From assembly GCA_963783195.1 (NCBI GenBank), contig CAWAMV010000003.1, forward strand, positions 212,036 to 276,035: a stretch of 64,000 bases of DNA. The letters are read 5' to 3'. The notes beneath the pieces are model-generated. The model was not told the DNA's origin, did not search any database, and saw nothing but the letters and a program-made list of their open reading frames with translations. Numbering within the stretch: position 1 is the stretch's first letter; each line of letters begins with the position of its first letter. This stretch comes from Croceibacterium_B sp963783195. Its GTDB lineage: Bacteria; Pseudomonadota; Alphaproteobacteria; Sphingomonadales; Sphingomonadaceae. A program made the position numbers and the translations under genes. Positions 17,373 through 25,836 of this stretch are shown one piece after another.

Positions 17373-19448
17373 ATGAAAACAACTGTCGTCGCCGTACAAC
17401 TCTCTTTCTTTGCCCTTTTCGCAAGCCTGTTTTCCGCACCGGCACTGGCGGAAGACACTGGCGATGAACCCCCGCCGGTCGCGGCGAAATCGAGCGCCGG
17501 AGAAATCTATACGCCACAGGACTTTGCCCGCTTCGCGCCGCGCAACGCGCTCGACATGGTCAACCAGATCCCTGGCTTCGCCGTGCAGCAGCAGGACCAG
17601 GGCCGAGGGCTGGGGCAGGCCGACCAGAACGTCATCATCAACGGCGAACGGCCGGCGAGCAAGGCGGAGGGCATCTTCGAGCAGCTTTCCCGCATCAACG
17701 CCGACCGGGTCGAGCGCATCGAGATTGTCGACGGCGCCTCGCTCAACATTCCCGGCCTTTCCGGACAGGTCGCCAACGTCGTCACGCGCGGCGGCGGCAT
17801 CAGCGGCCGGTTCGAATACCGTGCGAACGTCCGGCCCAAGTATGCCCGGCCGAGCTTCGCTGGTGGCGAAGTTTCCTTGAGCGGCAGCAGCGGCAACCTG
17901 GAATGGACCGCGGCGATCAACCACGGTGTCGGCCGGGGCGGCGCCGGCGGCGGGCGCGGGACCTACATCTACGACGGGGCCGGCAATCTGGTCGAGACGC
18001 GCGAATCGCTCCTCTACTACAAGGCCGAAGAGCCCTCGATCACCGGCCGCATCAAGTGGGCCAGCCCCGGCGGCACGATCGTCAACGCCCACGGCGTCTA
18101 CGGCCGCCGGTGGACCCGCTTCCTGCACAACGAGGATCGCGATGCGGTCACCGGGGTCGACACGTTCCGCGACTTCTCCAATATCGATGATGGCTATAAC
18201 TACGAAATCGGCGGCGACGTGGATTTCGCTCTTGGACCCGGCCGGCTCAAGCTCATCGGTCTGGAGCGCTTCGAAACCGGCCACGGCCCCGCGACATCGC
18301 TGCTGATCTACGCGGACGGTTCGCCCACGACGGGTACGCGGTTCGACCAGGTGCGCAAAAGCGGCGAGCGTATCGCCCGCGCCGAATACAGCTGGGACAT
18401 GCTCGGCGGCATGTGGCAGCTCGATGGCGAGGCGGCATTCAACCGCTACGACGCAGTTTCCTCGCTCGAGACGCTCGATCCGGCCGGTGATTTCGTCGTC
18501 GTCCCCTTTCCAGGAGCCACGGGCGGGGTGACCGAGGACAGATACGAGACGATCCTGACCCACAATCGCTCGCTCACCGACAACCTGACGCTGCAGATCG
18601 GCGCCGGGGGCGAATATTCGAAACTCTCGCAGACCGGTCCGGGCGGGCTCACGCGCGAGTTCTGGCGGCCCAAGGGTTCCCTCGCCCTGGCATGGACGCC
18701 GATGGTCGGGACGGACATGTCGCTCAAGGTCGCCCGCACGGTTGGGCAGCTTTCGTTCGGCGACTTCCTTGCCGGGGTGGACCTGACGCAAAACAACCAG
18801 AACGCGGGCAATGGCAGGCTCGTCCCGCAGCAGGCCTGGGAAGCCGACCTCGAGATCAAGAAGAATCTCGGCAGCTGGGGCTCGGCCACGGTGCGGGGGT
18901 ACGTCCAGCTGATCGAGGATTATATCGACATCGTCCCCGTTCCGGGCGGCGAGTCGCCGGGCAACATCGACGGCGCCGCCCGGCTGTTCGGCCTGTACGG
19001 CAACGCCACCGTCAACCTCGACCCGCTGGGATGGAAAGGCGCCAAGATCACCTCCACGACGACATACGAGGCAACCCGGCTGGCCGACCCGCTGACCGGC
19101 GCCCACCGGCCCTTCAGCGGACAGACCGACTTCCGCAACGACACGACATTGCGGTGGGATGTCCCGATGAGCGAATGGGCCGTTGGCGCCGGACTCATGG
19201 CCACGCACGTGGAACCATATGTTCGGCTAACCGAAGTCGGGCTCGACCACGAAGGCCCCGTCTACACGTTCGCCTTCGTGGAGAACAAGAGTGTGTTCGG
19301 CATGACCGTAAACTTCCAGGTATTCAACCTGACGAACGGCCACGTCTTTTTCAAACGCACCGTCTATTCGGGCAGCGCGACACGTCGCCGGTGGCATTCG
19401 TCGAAGACCGGGAACTGGAAGCCTCCTATATCTTCCGCCTGCAGGTGA
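17373..19448 (+). CDS. TonB-dependent receptor, 3' end frameshifted
   Basis: An outer-membrane active transporter with a signal peptide ending SAPALA-EDTG, a plug domain (EIYTPQDFARFAPRNALDMV...NVIINGERPASKAEG...ERIEIVDGASLNIPGLSG) and a beta-barrel. Read as given, the frame ends at 19448 with an Arg/Ser-rich end (RRRWHSSKTGNW...SACR) that does not resemble a barrel strand. Switching frame at about 19377-19379 gives RDTSPVAFVEDRELEASYIF then RLQVKGSF, with a stop at 19462. This matches the end of the paralogue at 21075-23300 and supplies the terminal Phe needed for BAM recognition. One missing base (AGCGCGAC for AGCCGCGAC) explains it; the restored protein is about 696 residues. Substrate unknown. 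Confidence 0.85.
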   Translation: MKTTVVAVQLSFFALFASLFSAPALAEDTGDEPPPVAAKSSAGEIYTPQDFARFAPRNALDMVNQIPGFAVQQQDQGRGLGQADQNVIINGERPASKAEGIFEQLSRINADRVERIEIVDGASLNIPGLSGQVANVVTRGGGISGRFEYRANVRPKYARPSFAGGEVSLSGSSGNLEWTAAINHGVGRGGAGGGRGTYIYDGAGNLVETRESLLYYKAEEPSITGRIKWASPGGTIVNAHGVYGRRWTRFLHNEDRDAVTGVDTFRDFSNIDDGYNYEIGGDVDFALGPGRLKLIGLERFETGHGPATSLLIYADGSPTTGTRFDQVRKSGERIARAEYSWDMLGGMWQLDGEAAFNRYDAVSSLETLDPAGDFVVVPFPGATGGVTEDRYETILTHNRSLTDNLTLQIGAGGEYSKLSQTGPGGLTREFWRPKGSLALAWTPMVGTDMSLKVARTVGQLSFGDFLAGVDLTQNNQNAGNGRLVPQQAWEADLEIKKNLGSWGSATVRGYVQLIEDYIDIVPVPGGESPGNIDGAARLFGLYGNATVNLDPLGWKGAKITSTTTYEATRLADPLTGAHRPFSGQTDFRNDTTLRWDVPMSEWAVGAGLMATHVEPYVRLTEVGLDHEGPVYTFAFVENKSVFGMTVNFQVFNLTNGHVFFKRTVYSGSATRRRWHSSKTGNWKPPISSACR

Positions 19449-19502
19449 AGGGCAGCTTCTAAGGGCTTCCGAAGCACGCCCTGCAATGGCAGGGTGCTCC
19501 GC

Positions 19503-20990
19503 ATGAGGACCATCCTGCTCGCGGCTACGGTCGCCTTCACCATCGCCGCTCCGGTCCATGCCGGAGCGGGCGAAGACGCCCGCGCCTATGCCGAAAGGAT
19601 CGCGGCGCTTGACGACGAGGGACCTCAGATCGGCGCGGTAATCGTTTCGCTCGCTCCGGACGCCGCCGAAACCGCGGCGCGTCGAGCAGAGGCGGCAAGG
19701 CTTCCGCTGGCCGGGCGGACTGTGCTGGTGAAGGACAACGTCGAGACCCGCGAATGGCCCACGACCGCCGGCAGCAATGCCCTGGCGGCCAACCTGACCC
19801 ATCGCGACGCGCCATTGATCGCGCGCCTGCGCGGGGCCGGCGGGGTCGTGCTGGGCAAGACCAACCTGAGCGAATGGGCCAACATCCGCAGCAACAACTC
19901 GACCAGCGGGTGGAGCGCGGTGGGCGGCCTGACACGCAATCCGCATGCGCTCGATCGGAATACCTGCGGCTCCTCTTCGGGAAGCGGCGCCGCGGTCGCG
20001 GCAGAGTTCGCCTGGGCGGCGATCGGCACCGAGACCGACGGTTCGATCACCTGTCCCAGCTCCATCAACGGCATCGTGGGATTCAAGCCGACCGTGGGGC
20101 TCGTCAGCCGGACCTTCGTGGTCCCGATCAGTTCCAGTCAGGACACTGCCGGGCCGATGGCGCAGTCGGTCTACGACGCAGCGCTGCTGCTCAACGCGAT
20201 CGCAGGCCCCGACCCGGCCGATCCCGCGACCGGGGACGCTGCGGATCACGTCACCGATTTTACCGTCGGACTCACTACCGCCTCGCTTGCCGGCAAGCGC
20301 ATCGGGGTGTTGAGGAAGTCAGTCGGCAACGACCGCAAGGTAACCGCACTGTTCAAAGCAGCGCTGGACGACCTGCGGCGCGCCGGGGCCGAGGTGGTCG
20401 AACTCGATTACGAAGCGCCCGAAGAGATGGGCCCGGCGGAATTCACCGTGCTGCTGTACGAACTTCGCGAAACACTGGCCGCCTATCTCGGCGCTTCGCC
20501 GGCCGACATCCCGATCCGGACCCTGGCCGACGCGATCGCCTTCAACCGCGCAGACCCTGCAGAGCTGCGCTGGTTTGGTCAGGAGATCTTCGAACAGGCG
20601 GAGAAGGCGGCCGACGCCGAGGCTTATCGCAAGGCGCGCGCCGAGAGCTTGCGGCTGGCCGGCCCCGAGGGAATCGACAAGCTGCTCGCCGACCACAAGC
20701 TCGACCTCCTCGTCGCGCCCACTGTAGGCCCGGCCTGGACGACGGACCTAGTCAACGGCGATCACTACAACGGCTCGATCGGCGCGGGCAGCCTGGCGGC
20801 CATCGCGGGTTATCCCCACCTGACGGTGCCCATGGGCGCCGTCGAGCGTCTGCCGGTCGGGCTGAGCTTCATGGCCGGCAAGTGGGCCGACGCCGAGGTC
20901 CTGCGGGCCGGGGCCGCCTACGAGAAAGTGCGATCGGCCATCATTCCCGAACCATCGTTAAGTCGCTGGGAGCCGGCTGCGACAGAATGA
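19503..20990 (+). CDS. Secreted amidase (amidase-signature family)
   Basis: A 495-residue amidase-signature hydrolase with a signal peptide (LLAATVAFTIAAPVHA-GAGE), so periplasmic or exported. The Ser-cisSer-Lys triad region is visible: VLVKDNVET (Lys), NTCGSSSGSGAA (cis-Ser region) and TETDGSI (nucleophile loop), followed by NGIVGFKPTVGLVSR. Family members hydrolyse amides of carboxylic acids or peptides; the substrate cannot be inferred. The ATG at 19503 was preferred over the GTG at 19494. It starts 40 bases after the first TonB receptor and is followed by the second, which suggests a joint uptake and processing locus. Confidence 0.9.
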   Translation: MRTILLAATVAFTIAAPVHAGAGEDARAYAERIAALDDEGPQIGAVIVSLAPDAAETAARRAEAARLPLAGRTVLVKDNVETREWPTTAGSNALAANLTHRDAPLIARLRGAGGVVLGKTNLSEWANIRSNNSTSGWSAVGGLTRNPHALDRNTCGSSSGSGAAVAAEFAWAAIGTETDGSITCPSSINGIVGFKPTVGLVSRTFVVPISSSQDTAGPMAQSVYDAALLLNAIAGPDPADPATGDAADHVTDFTVGLTTASLAGKRIGVLRKSVGNDRKVTALFKAALDDLRRAGAEVVELDYEAPEEMGPAEFTVLLYELRETLAAYLGASPADIPIRTLADAIAFNRADPAELRWFGQEIFEQAEKAADAEAYRKARAESLRLAGPEGIDKLLADHKLDLLVAPTVGPAWTTDLVNGDHYNGSIGAGSLAAIAGYPHLTVPMGAVERLPVGLSFMAGKWADAEVLRAGAAYEKVRSAIIPEPSLSRWEPAATE

Positions 20991-20997
20991 TACCCGC

Positions 20998-21012
20998 CCG
21001 TGCTTGGCACGG
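20998..21012 (+). other. Short hairpin after amidase gene
   Basis: CCGTGC and GCACGG form a 6-bp perfect stem with a 3-base loop starting 8 bases after the amidase stop. There is no T-run, so at best it is a weak terminator. Confidence 0.3.
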
Positions 21013-21013
21013 A

Positions 21014-21042
21014 TTGCATAGACAGCTAAGCATCAAGCATAA
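21014..21042 (+). promoter_or_regulatory. Possible sigma-70-type promoter of second TonB receptor
   Basis: TTGCAT (21014-21019) and GCATAA (21037-21042) are separated by 17 bases, upstream of the receptor ATG at 21075. The -10 match is moderate; a prediction by eye only. Confidence 0.35.
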
Positions 21043-21074
21043 GCCGGGACGGGCAAAGTCAACGATGTGGGGGA

Positions 21075-23300
21075 ATGAGGGTTCACCGGACACTATCGCG
21101 CGGGACGCTGGCGGCTTGCGCTCTCGCATCGGCGGTGGGCCATGCCTCTGCCGTTTCTGCCCAGGATGCGCCCGCCCGGCCTGAAGATTCCGATGCAACA
21201 GCGCAGCTTTCCGCGACCGGAGAGGCGCTCGCCCAGGCGAACGCTCCGAGCGATGCTGACACGGGTGCTCCAGCAGCCACCTCGGACGAAATCGGTGCGG
21301 CCGGCGCCGCGGACGCCGCCATAGGTTCGCGCCAAATCTTCACACCGGCCGATTTCGCAGCGTTCCAGCCTCGTTCGGCACTCGACATGGTCCAGCAGCT
21401 GCCGGGCTTCACGGTCGAAGGCGGCGGTGCTTTCGGCAACGCTCGCGGCCTCGGCCAGGCCAGCGGCAACGTCCTGCTGAACGGCGTAAGGATCGTGACC
21501 AAGGCCGGCTCCATCACCGACGAACTTGCGCGGATTCCAGCCAGCAGCGTTATCCGGATCGAGGTGGTCGAAGGCGCCACGCTCAATATTCCGGGGCTGT
21601 CGGGCCGGGTGGCCAACGTGATTGCGCGCTCATCCGACGGCCTGCAGGGACAGTTCGAGTGGCGGCCGCAACTCGCCGCAGAGTATGCGGACAATCGCTG
21701 GCTGGAAGGAATTGTCTCGGTCACCGGGACATTCGGCAATCTCGGCTTCACCGTCGCAGTGGAAGGCAAGCCGGTGCGCAACGGAAACGCCGGGCCCAAC
21801 ACGATCGTCTACGGCACTGGCGTGATCGAGGATCGGTTCAGCCTGTACAAGGCGGCCGGCAATGACAAGCGCGTGTCCGGTTCGGTCAAGTATCGGACCG
21901 ACGGCGGAACGCTGATGAACGTCAACGCGTCCTACCTGAACCGCCGCTTCAGGAGCTTCGAAGACGAGAGCGTGGTCGGCCCCGCTGGCGCGCCGCCGCT
22001 GCTCGATCAATTCCGGCAACGTAACAAGGGGTACGACTTCGAACTGGGGGGTGACATCGATTTCGCGCTCGGGCCGGGGCGCCTCAAGCTGATCGCACTC
22101 GACAGCTCGAAAAAGCTGAATCTCCTCACCCAGACAGTGATCGACCCGGCGACCGGCGTCGCCCCCTTCGGCAGCCGCTTCGGACTGGTGAGCCGAACGG
22201 GCGAGCGCATCGGCCGCAGCGAATACTCGTGGTCGATGTGGAGCGCCGATTGGCAATGGTCGTTCGAGGCTGCATTCAACAAGCTCGACCAGGTCGGCGA
22301 CCTCGCGATCCTCCGCCCCAGCGGCAACTTCGATCCAATCCCCTTCACCGCCGGCACCGGCGGCGTGCGCGAAGACCGCTACGAATCGTTGCTGTCCTAC
22401 AGCCGCCAGCTCGCCGAAGGGCTGACGATGCAGCTCATCGCGGGCGGAGAGTATTCCTCCATCCGCCAGACCGGCAGCAACCCCAATTCGCGGACGTTCG
22501 TGCGCCCGAAGGGCTCGCTTTCGCTCGGCTGGACGCCGGGCCCGGGCTGGACCGTCTCGGCCAAGTTCGACCGACGGGTGGGGCAACTCAATTTCGCCGA
22601 TTTTCTTGCCGCGGTGAGCCTCGATAACAACAACCAGAACGCCGCCAACAACAACCTGCGCCCCGACCAGAGTTGGGGCGGCGAGATCGAGGTCACCCGC
22701 GATTTCGGCGCCTGGGGCAGCGCGACGCTGCGGGCGTTCATGCGGCGGTTCCAGGATTTCGTGACCATCGTCCCCACCCCGACCGGAGGAGAAGCGCGCG
22801 GCAACATCGATTGGGCGCGGGTGAGGGGCGCAACCGTGACCGGCACGCTCAAGCTCGACCAGGCGGGCATGCCCGGTGCGAAATTCGACATCACGGCATC
22901 TTTGCGCGATTCAAGCTATCCCGACCCGCTTGGTACGGGCTACCTGCCGGTCGTGTTCGCACAGCCGCACAGCATCAACGTCGACTTCCGCTATGACATT
23001 CCCGAAAGCAACTGGGCTCTGGGCGCAGGCTATCGCGACGACGGGCACAACCCCTATTACCGCGTCGCCGAATACGGCTCCGACTACGCCATTGCCAGGA
23101 ACCTGAGTTTCCTCGTCGAGAACAAGAACGTATTCGGGCTGACCGTGCAGGCCCGCGTGAGCAATCTGCTCGACAGCGAGGTCGTATTGGACCGCTACCT
23201 CTACGCCGGCCCGCGCACCACAGCTCCGCTGCTGTTCCACGAAAACCGGCGCCGGCACGTCGGCCACATCGTGAACTTCGTCGTCAAGGGCAACTTCTAG
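21075..23300 (+). CDS. TonB-dependent receptor
   Basis: A 741-residue outer-membrane receptor paralogous to the one at 17373. The signal peptide ends near GHASAVSAQ. An Ala/Ser/Asp-rich linker of about 50 residues follows, then the plug (QIFTPADFAAFQPRSALDMV, LLNGVRIVTKAG, RIEVVEGATLNIPGLSG) and a barrel of repeated aromatic strands ending VNFVVKGNF with the terminal Phe. GGGGGA precedes the ATG. The two receptors share the same order of blocks (for example DVDFALGPGRLKLI and DIDFALGPGRLKLI; VENKNVFGLTV and VENKSVFGMTV), indicating a duplication with an amidase gene kept between them. The ligand is unknown. Confidence 0.93.
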   Translation: MRVHRTLSRGTLAACALASAVGHASAVSAQDAPARPEDSDATAQLSATGEALAQANAPSDADTGAPAATSDEIGAAGAADAAIGSRQIFTPADFAAFQPRSALDMVQQLPGFTVEGGGAFGNARGLGQASGNVLLNGVRIVTKAGSITDELARIPASSVIRIEVVEGATLNIPGLSGRVANVIARSSDGLQGQFEWRPQLAAEYADNRWLEGIVSVTGTFGNLGFTVAVEGKPVRNGNAGPNTIVYGTGVIEDRFSLYKAAGNDKRVSGSVKYRTDGGTLMNVNASYLNRRFRSFEDESVVGPAGAPPLLDQFRQRNKGYDFELGGDIDFALGPGRLKLIALDSSKKLNLLTQTVIDPATGVAPFGSRFGLVSRTGERIGRSEYSWSMWSADWQWSFEAAFNKLDQVGDLAILRPSGNFDPIPFTAGTGGVREDRYESLLSYSRQLAEGLTMQLIAGGEYSSIRQTGSNPNSRTFVRPKGSLSLGWTPGPGWTVSAKFDRRVGQLNFADFLAAVSLDNNNQNAANNNLRPDQSWGGEIEVTRDFGAWGSATLRAFMRRFQDFVTIVPTPTGGEARGNIDWARVRGATVTGTLKLDQAGMPGAKFDITASLRDSSYPDPLGTGYLPVVFAQPHSINVDFRYDIPESNWALGAGYRDDGHNPYYRVAEYGSDYAIARNLSFLVENKNVFGLTVQARVSNLLDSEVVLDRYLYAGPRTTAPLLFHENRRRHVGHIVNFVVKGNF

Positions 23301-24910
23301 CCGCGAGACAGCGAAAAGGCGGCCCCGTCGGAAGACGGGACCGCCCTTGAAATGTGCCCGAAGGGGCGAGCCTTACTTCTTCGCAGCGGTCTTCTTCGCC
23401 GGAGCCTTCTTGGCCGCCGCGTTTGTCCTTGGCAGGCTTCTCGTCCTTGGCTGCCGCCGTCCTTCTTGGCGGCCGGCTTCTTGGCAGCCTCTTTCTTCGG
23501 CTCGTCCTTGGTTTCGGTCTTATTCGCCGGGGCCTTCTTCGCCGCCGCCTTCTTGGCCGGCTTCTTGTCGGCCGGCGCAGCTTCCTCGGCCTCGATCGCG
23601 GCTTCCAGTTCCTCGCGGCTTACTTCACGCTCGGTGATCTCGGCCTTGTCGAACAGGAAATCGACGACCTTGTCCTCGTAAAGCGGGGCACGCAGCTGGG
23701 CCTGGGCCATCGCGTCGCTGCGGACGTATTCGACGAACCGCTCGCGGTCTTCCGGGCGATACTGCTGGGCAGCCTGCTGCAGGAGCATCGACATCTCCTG
23801 CTGGCTGACCTCGACGCCATTCGCCTGGCCGATCTCGGACAGCAACAGGCCCAGGCGCACGCGGCGCTCGGCAATGCGGCGGTAATCGTCCTTCTCGGCT
23901 TCGATTTCCTTCATCGCGGCTTCGGGATCTTCCTCGCGTGCGGCTTCGGCCTGAAGCTGCTGCCAGATCTGCTCGAACTCCGCCTCGACCATCGCCGGCG
24001 GCACGTCGAAGTCATGGTCGGCGGCCAGCTTGTCGAGAAGCTGGCGCTTCATCTGGGTGCGGGTAAGCCCTGCAGTCTCCTGCTCGAGCTGGCCCTTGAG
24101 AAGTTCCTTCAGCTTGTCGAGACTATCGAGGCCGAGCGACTTGGCGAAGTCCTCGTCGACCTTGGTCTCGTCCGCGACCTTGAGTTCCTGCACGGTCACG
24201 TCGAATTCGGCTTCCTTCCCGGCGAGATGCGCGGCCGGATAGTCCTCGGGAAACGTGACGGTGATCGTCTTGGTATCGCCCGCCTTGAGGCCGGTGAGCT
24301 GTTCCTCGAACCCGGGAATGAACTGTCCCGAGCCGATGACCAGCGGCGCGCCTTCGGCCTTGCCGCCTTCGAACTCGGTTCCATCGACCCGGCCGACGAA
24401 ATCGATGATCATCTGGTCGCCGTCTGCCGCCTTCTTGCTCTTGGGCGCGTCCTTCCAGCTCTTCTGGTTGCTGGCGAGGCGATCGAGCGCTTCATCGACT
24501 TGCTCGCCGGTGACGGGAACGGTCAGCTTCTCGAGCTCGAGGCCGTCGACGTTCGGCGTCTCGATCTCGGGCAGCACTTCCAGCTCGACGGTCAGTTCGG
24601 CATCCTTGCCCTGCTCGTAGCCTTCACCGAGGTCGACCTTGGGCTGCAACGCCGGACGCAGCTTCTTGTCGCGAATCAGTTCGTCGACCGATTCGCGAAC
24701 GCTGGCGTTGAACGCATCGGAATGCAGCGCTTCGCCGTGCATCTTCTTGACGAGGTTGGCCGGCACCTTGCCAGGGCGGAAGCCCGGCATCCGCACCTGC
24801 GGGGCAACCTTCTTCACCTCGGCATCGATCCGCGCCTCGATCTCCTTGGCGGGGATAGTCACGGTGTAGCCGCGCTTGAGGCCTTCGTTGGTGGTCTCGA
24901 CGATCTGCAT
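23297..24910 (-). CDS. tig: Trigger factor, C-terminal tail frameshifted
   Basis: Ribosome-associated chaperone and peptidyl-prolyl isomerase. The start is the ATG at 24910 (MQIVETTNEGLKRG). The N-terminal ribosome-binding domain carries GFRPGKVP, the FKBP-like domain includes GDQMIIDFVGRVDGTEF and PLVIGSGQFIPGFEEQL, and a long helical C-terminal domain follows. After residue 483 the frame as given turns from a Lys/Ala-rich tail into an Arg-rich run and stops at 23297, touching the TonB receptor gene. Two extra bases near 23460 and 23420 account for this: removing them gives KKTAAAKDEKPAKDK, then AAAKKAPAKKTAAKK and a stop at 23373 (about 511 residues), leaving room for the terminator at 23318-23345. 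Confidence 0.9.
   Translation of the reverse strand: MQIVETTNEGLKRGYTVTIPAKEIEARIDAEVKKVAPQVRMPGFRPGKVPANLVKKMHGEALHSDAFNASVRESVDELIRDKKLRPALQPKVDLGEGYEQGKDAELTVELEVLPEIETPNVDGLELEKLTVPVTGEQVDEALDRLASNQKSWKDAPKSKKAADGDQMIIDFVGRVDGTEFEGGKAEGAPLVIGSGQFIPGFEEQLTGLKAGDTKTITVTFPEDYPAAHLAGKEAEFDVTVQELKVADETKVDEDFAKSLGLDSLDKLKELLKGQLEQETAGLTRTQMKRQLLDKLAADHDFDVPPAMVEAEFEQIWQQLQAEAAREEDPEAAMKEIEAEKDDYRRIAERRVRLGLLLSEIGQANGVEVSQQEMSMLLQQAAQQYRPEDRERFVEYVRSDAMAQAQLRAPLYEDKVVDFLFDKAEITEREVSREELEAAIEAEEAAPADKKPAKKAAAKKAPANKTETKDEPKKEAAKKPAAKKDGGSQGREACQGQTRRPRRLRRRRPLRRSKARPFGHISRAVPSSDGAAFSLSRG
23318..23345 (-). terminator. Terminator between trigger factor and TonB receptor genes
   Basis: A 12-bp stem (23318-23329 with 23334-23345, one mismatch), a GGAA tetraloop and TTTT following on the minus strand. 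It fits termination of tig if the tig stop is at 23373. As the sequence is written, the tig frame would read through it. Confidence 0.75.
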
Positions 24911-24953
24911 TTCTAGCCTTCCAAAAATCCTGCCGGTTCCCGGGCGCCAGAAC

Positions 24954-25038
24954 TGGTGCGGGCGAAGGGACTCGAACCCCCACATCTTGCGATACTGGAA
25001 CCTAAATCCAGCGCGTCTACCAGTTCCGCCACGCCCGC
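24954..25038 (-). tRNA. tRNA-Leu (anticodon UAG)
   Basis: An 85-base cloverleaf with a long variable arm typical of class II tRNAs. The acceptor GCGGGCG pairs with CGCCCGC, the anticodon loop TTTAGGT gives anticodon UAG between CTGGA and TCCAG, the T loop is GGTTCGAGTCC, and the 3' ACCA is encoded. It lies 43 bases upstream of tig on the same strand. Confidence 0.96.
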
Positions 25039-25194
25039 GGCCCGACGAACCCATGCAGGCCGGGGCCTGCGCACAGGGATGCGCCGTTAGCCCTAGGCGG
25101 AGAAAAGGGCAAGCGGAACGGAGGGTCGCGCCTTAAGGATGGAACGCGAGCGTGCATCGGGCCGTTCCCCGGATGAGCAAAAGGACTCCAAACC

Positions 25195-25452
25195 ATGCAG
25201 AATCAGCGCAACGATCCCTCCGAAAGCGATACCCCCCCGGCCGCCGGCCAGGCATCGCACGGGGGCGACAGCGACTTTCCCGGCAAGACCCCTCCCGAGG
25301 TTCCGCCCGGCGAAGGCGGCGATACCGATCGACCCGACCGTTCGCCGCTCGAGGAGCCCCCGGGCGGTGGCGACATGGACCAGCCTGGCGAAACCCCTCA
25401 GGAAATGCCGGCGCAGCCGATCATGCCGAACGAAGCCCCTCCCCCGGACTGA
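25195..25452 (+). CDS. Small Pro/Gly/Glu-rich hypothetical protein
   Basis: An 85-residue, probably disordered protein with about one proline in five residues, many Gly, Asp and Glu, almost no hydrophobic residues and no Cys. Repeated PGE/PPG-type units (GKTPPEVPPGEGG, LEEPPGGG, QPGETPQE) suggest a short degenerate internal repeat. AAAAGGA lies upstream of the ATG. I do not recognise a family. It is 42 bp upstream of the DUF3297 gene, and both proteins have an acidic, Pro-rich beginning. Confidence 0.6.
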   Translation: MQNQRNDPSESDTPPAAGQASHGGDSDFPGKTPPEVPPGEGGDTDRPDRSPLEEPPGGGDMDQPGETPQEMPAQPIMPNEAPPPD

Positions 25453-25494
25453 GCGGCGGATTGATTTTCGCTGCGGGGCGGCTAGGGGCGGCGG

Positions 25495-25836
25495 ATGAGC
25501 GAAGAGAACACCGTCCCTGATAGCGCCCCCGACGCCGGGTCCGACACCGGGCCTAACACCGGCCCCCAGGGCGACGTTCCGCCCGACCGCCTCGCGATTA
25601 ATCCGCGCAGCGAACACTTCGATGCCGAAAAGCTGCAGCGCGGCATCGGCATCCGCTTCAAGGGCGCCGTGCGCACCAACGTCGAGGAATACTGCATTTC
25701 CGAAGGTTGGGTGCGGGTCCAGGCGGGCAAGACGATGGACCGCAAGGGCCAGCCGCTGACGCTCAGGCTAAGCGGACCGGTCGAGGCCTGGTACGAGGAC
25801 CTTGGCGAGAATCCCCCGGTCGCGAAAAAGGACTAG
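25495..25836 (+). CDS. DUF3297 family protein
   Basis: A 113-residue cytosolic protein. An acidic, Pro/Gly-rich N-terminal 28 residues precede the DUF3297 domain: PPDRLAINPRSEHFDAEKLQRG, then IGIRFKG, NVEEYCISEGWVRV and GKTMDRKGQPLTLRLSGPVEAWYED, which is close to the family consensus. The role is not known. Its stop overlaps the convergent CHAP gene stop by 4 bases. Confidence 0.85.
   Translation: MSEENTVPDSAPDAGSDTGPNTGPQGDVPPDRLAINPRSEHFDAEKLQRGIGIRFKGAVRTNVEEYCISEGWVRVQAGKTMDRKGQPLTLRLSGPVEAWYEDLGENPPVAKKD

Noticed and set aside
17118..19208. A 696-codon minus-strand frame opposite the first TonB receptor
   Set aside because: Antisense shadow; no recognisable domain and it overlaps clpP.
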